DNA of 64,000 bases, from positions 248,001-312,000 of the forward strand of contig NZ_PXZM01000023.1 of NCBI RefSeq assembly GCF_003013395.1, given 5' to 3'. The stretch's first letter is position 1, and every line of letters starts with the position of its first letter. The notes beneath the pieces were generated by a model that had not been told where the DNA came from, searched no databases, and worked only from the letters and a program-made list of their open reading frames with translations. A program made the position numbers and the translations under genes. This stretch comes from Brevibacillus fortis. Its GTDB lineage: Bacteria; Bacillota; Bacilli; Brevibacillales; Brevibacillaceae. Shown here in pieces: positions 61,715 through 64,000 of the stretch.

Positions 61715-62826
61715 ACCTGGATAAATTGCTGGAGGAATTCAAGGAAACGGCTGACCGAACGTTGTTGCGCGGAATGGAAGATACCACTGACTTGGAGGAG
61801 CGGATTCGCATGAATATGGAGAAGAAAGGCAAGAAAAGGTTTCGGTTCACCTACCCTTTAAGCGCAGCACTTGTTGCGGTTGTGCTTGTCATTGGGTTTA
61901 CCCCTTATCTACTGCAAAAGGAAGGCACGAGTACACATACGCCGAACGGAACGTCTGCCGAGCCAGGTACCCATCAAAAGCCCGATCCAAAGGCGCACCC
62001 TGCTTCTGATGATCAGGCGATTATGGAAACGGTGGATGAAATCGTCGGTGTCTTGCGTGTTGGGATGACACAAGATCAAATCAAAGACAAAGTTTCGATG
62101 ACTTACACAGCCATGGATGATTACGGAGGTGGCGGGGACGATGGTGCAGATGAGTATTGGGGCTATTCGATTTTCGCAAAAGAAGGGTATAAACGAAAAG
62201 ATTGGGCGATGATCGAAACAGAAGGTCTGTTAAAAAGAGACGTGGGCTTGGAGCTGTTAGTTGGATGGAAGGATAAAAAGCTTCATTGGTATACCCTAAG
62301 CTATGTCCAAGGCAAAGACGTCTATCTTTTCAAAATGAACAGTAACGGTACCGTTAATGAGGATGTCGTAGATGTCCCCCAGAATGGCACACAAACACCA
62401 GTAGCTACGTCCGTATTTGATTTAAAGCCAGAGGAACAGGATCGTTATTACAATTACATGTATGAGAAAAAAGATGATCTTTTGCGTGGTTTATCTCCAA
62501 TCGATGTATTGAAGCTGTATGTGAAAGCACAGCAAGAGGGTCAACTCGAAATGCAGTACGCTTTGCATATCGAGGACGATGGATCAGAGAAGCCAACACC
62601 GGAGCAATACTTGGAAGATATGAAGAAAGATCCGGTTGGAGCACGAAATAGCTGGAAGCAGTTGAAAAAGATGCGAGAATTGGCAAGTGACATAACGCTT
62701 GAGCAAACGTCTGAAAAGGAAGCGGTTGTATGGGTGACCTTCAAGGACAACAGTGATAAGGTTGGATATAAAATGCAGAAAAACAAACAAGGCATCTGGA
62801 AACTAAACTGGATGGCACGACAATAG
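61711..62826 (+). CDS. Probable anti-sigma factor, single-pass membrane protein
   Basis: A 371-residue protein with a cytoplasmic N-terminus (about 1-48, acidic/basic helices), one membrane helix (about 51-68, YPLSAALVAVVLVIGFTPYLL) and a large extracytoplasmic part (about 70-371). No ZAS (HxxxCxxC) motif is seen, so it would belong to another anti-sigma type. The outside part contains a segment like a BLIP/SmpA domain (GVLRVGMTQDQIKDKVSM). Translational coupling to the sigma gene (4-base overlap) supports the assignment; the signal sensed is unknown. Confidence 0.78.
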   Translation: MNLDKLLEEFKETADRTLLRGMEDTTDLEERIRMNMEKKGKKRFRFTYPLSAALVAVVLVIGFTPYLLQKEGTSTHTPNGTSAEPGTHQKPDPKAHPASDDQAIMETVDEIVGVLRVGMTQDQIKDKVSMTYTAMDDYGGGGDDGADEYWGYSIFAKEGYKRKDWAMIETEGLLKRDVGLELLVGWKDKKLHWYTLSYVQGKDVYLFKMNSNGTVNEDVVDVPQNGTQTPVATSVFDLKPEEQDRYYNYMYEKKDDLLRGLSPIDVLKLYVKAQQEGQLEMQYALHIEDDGSEKPTPEQYLEDMKKDPVGARNSWKQLKKMRELASDITLEQTSEKEAVVWVTFKDNSDKVGYKMQKNKQGIWKLNWMARQ

Positions 62827-62828
62827 CA

Positions 62829-62870
62829 AGAAGAGCCTGACTCTCAATAAAGTCAGGCTCTTCTTTTTTT
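62829..62870 (+). terminator. Terminator of the sigma/anti-sigma operon
   Basis: AAGAGCCTGAC / GTCAGGCTCTT followed by CTTTTTTT. Confidence 0.94.
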
Positions 62871-62879
62871 CATTATTGA

Positions 62880-62940
62880 TTGACTATTCGTACGGAAGAC
62901 GGCAAAATAAAAGCATGCAAAATGAACGAACGCTCGATCG
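62880..62940 (+). promoter_or_regulatory. Promoter and FadR-like dyad before the thiolase
   Basis: TTGACT (62880-62885), 17 bases, CAAAAT (62903-62908). The 18-base dyad TGAACGAACGCTCGATCG (62923-62940) lies at the transcription start and follows the TGAAYGA...TCRxTCR layout of FadR boxes, more diverged than the fadF site. Confidence 0.55.
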
Positions 62941-62987
62941 ATTGAGTTATTGTTGATGTGAATTATCATCCGAATGGAGGTCATTCG

Positions 62988-64000
62988 ATGAAAACAGTCA
63001 TTGTAGGGGCAGCGCGTACCCCGTTTGGTAAGTTTGGCGGATCTTTGAAAGCGCTATCGGCAGTTGAGCTCGGCTCCATCGTGATCCAGGAAGCCGTAGA
63101 GCGCGCTGGCATTTCTGGAGAACAGGTAGACGAAGTGATTATGGGCATGGTCTTGCAGGCAGGTGCGGGTCAGGTGCCCTCACGCCAGGCGGCTCGTAAG
63201 GCTGGTTTGCCATGGAATGTAGCGAGCGAGACGATTAACAAGGTATGTGCGTCCGGGATGCGTGCAGTGACGTTGGGGGACCAGATCATTCGCGCAGGAG
63301 ACGGAGAAATCATCGTCGCTGGCGGCATGGAGAGCATGAGCAACGCACCGTACGCACTGCCAGATGCACGCAACGGGATGAGGATGGGAGATGCGACGGT
63401 TCGCGATCTCATGATGTATGACGGCCTCACTTGCCCGTTTCATCAAGTGGCGATGGCTGTCCACGGTAGCAATGTGGCGGAAGAGAACGGGATTACGCGG
63501 GAAGAGCAGGATGCGTGGGCACTGCGCAGTCAGCAGAGAGCTGCTCAAGCGATGGAAAAAGGACTTTTTGCCGAAGAGCTAGTATCGGTTTCCATTCCGC
63601 AAAGAAAAGGGGAGCCGCTGCAAGTAATCGTGGATGAAGGACCGCGTCCAGATACCACCGAGGAAGGATTGGCGAAGCTGCCTCCCGTGTACAAAAAGGA
63701 CGGGACGATCACGGCAGGCAATGCTCCAGGAATTAACGACGGAGCGGCAGCGATGGTGTTGATGTCGGATGCAAAAGCGCAGCAACTAGGTATCAAGCCG
63801 CTTGCGACGATTCTTGGTCACGCCGAGGTCGGCGCAGATGCACCTTATATCGCGACAACTCCGGGGCTTGCCATTAACAAGCTCCTGGAGAAGACAGGAG
63901 TAGCTCTTTCTGACATCGATTTGTTCGAGGTGAACGAAGCGTTTGCTGCGGTGATTTTGACCAGTGGAAAAATTGTCGGCTGGGACGCGGAGAAAGTGAA
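62988..64000 (+). CDS. Thiolase / acetyl-CoA acetyltransferase, 5' part (3' end outside window)
   Basis: First 337 residues of a thiolase that condenses or cleaves acetyl-CoA/acyl-CoA. Starts [19 protein letters not shown]; the nucleophilic cysteine is C87 in [11 protein letters not shown]; the run VNEAFAAV near the end is the family His/Asn region approach. The second active Cys (CxG) lies outside. ATG 62988 follows TGGAGG at 7 bases. A FadR-like dyad upstream and fadF nearby suggest a role in fatty-acid oxidation, though a biosynthetic role (acetoacetyl-CoA formation) is also possible. Confidence 0.93.
   Translation, partial: MKTVIVGAARTPFGKFGGSLKALSAVELGSIVIQEAVERAGISGEQVDEVIMGMVLQAGAGQVPSRQAARKAGLPWNVASETINKVCASGMRAVTLGDQIIRAGDGEIIVAGGMESMSNAPYALPDARNGMRMGDATVRDLMMYDGLTCPFHQVAMAVHGSNVAEENGITREEQDAWALRSQQRAAQAMEKGLFAEELVSVSIPQRKGEPLQVIVDEGPRPDTTEEGLAKLPPVYKKDGTITAGNAPGINDGAAAMVLMSDAKAQQLGIKPLATILGHAEVGADAPYIATTPGLAINKLLEKTGVALSDIDLFEVNEAFAAVILTSGKIVGWDAEKV

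Overview
The window looks like chromosomal backbone of a spore-forming, Gram-positive member of the Bacillales, most likely Brevibacillus or a close Paenibacillaceae relative. This is inferred from a YhcN/YlaJ-type spore lipoprotein, S-layer-homology (SLH) surface proteins, an arginine-decarboxylase-route polyamine pair (speE-speB) beside ywhD and pbpG as in Bacillus subtilis, a yhbD-bactofilin pair, a FadR-box-controlled fadF, and a true glutaminyl-tRNA synthetase, which Bacillus itself lacks. I see no tRNA, rRNA, CRISPR array, transposase, integrase or phage gene. Both ends cut a gene: glnS at the left, a thiolase at the right.

Layout. 1-7.2 kb: the end of glnS, an APC permease, a long structured intergenic element, and a complete four-gene ECF vitamin/micronutrient-type transporter with an alpha/beta hydrolase. 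7.2-13.4 kb: a spore lipoprotein, a Tat-exported gluconate-dehydrogenase-like pair, and a sigma-54-controlled methionine gamma-lyase with its activator. 13.5-16.0 kb: a probably Fur-regulated heme-monooxygenase-like gene next to an AT-rich patch with two secreted proteins of unknown function. 16.0-25.8 kb: NAT, UNG, ferredoxin-thiN, GNAT, Fpg, an RlmL-type methyltransferase and an SLH-DUF4855 surface protein. 25.8-32.5 kb: a DUF1643-like protein, an MFS pump with a structured leader, a 6S-like RNA candidate, an M29 aminopeptidase, a second copy of the long structured element, a pseudouridine synthase and yhbD-bactofilin. 32.5-37.6 kb: a TetR-MFP-RND efflux operon with two operator-like palindromes. 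37.7-49.3 kb: an HD phosphohydrolase, ywgA, a membrane thioredoxin, an accessory surface block (SLH protein, 1329-residue multi-domain protein, PPC-LCAT lipase) and ywhD. 49.4-55.7 kb: pbpG, speE-speB, an MFS pump, ywiB and a membrane protein. 55.7-64 kb: a PAS/sigma-54 activator and its likely target kamA, then fatty-acid oxidation genes (fadF, thiolase) flanking an ECF sigma/anti-sigma pair.

Most interesting signals: (i) two intergenic elements of about 240 bp, 26.5 kb apart, that share a nested three-stem architecture and short unpaired motifs (GGATTGACTG, TTAA next to the apical stem) while their stem sequences are completely different but still perfectly paired. This is the signature of an undescribed or unrecognised structured RNA/ssDNA family. 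(ii) A 6S-like RNA candidate. (iii) Two independent sigma-54 circuits for amino-acid catabolism, one with an identical 14-bp palindrome type before both activator and target. (iv) FadR-type boxes before fadF and the thiolase. All functions are read from sequence by eye. No database search was possible.
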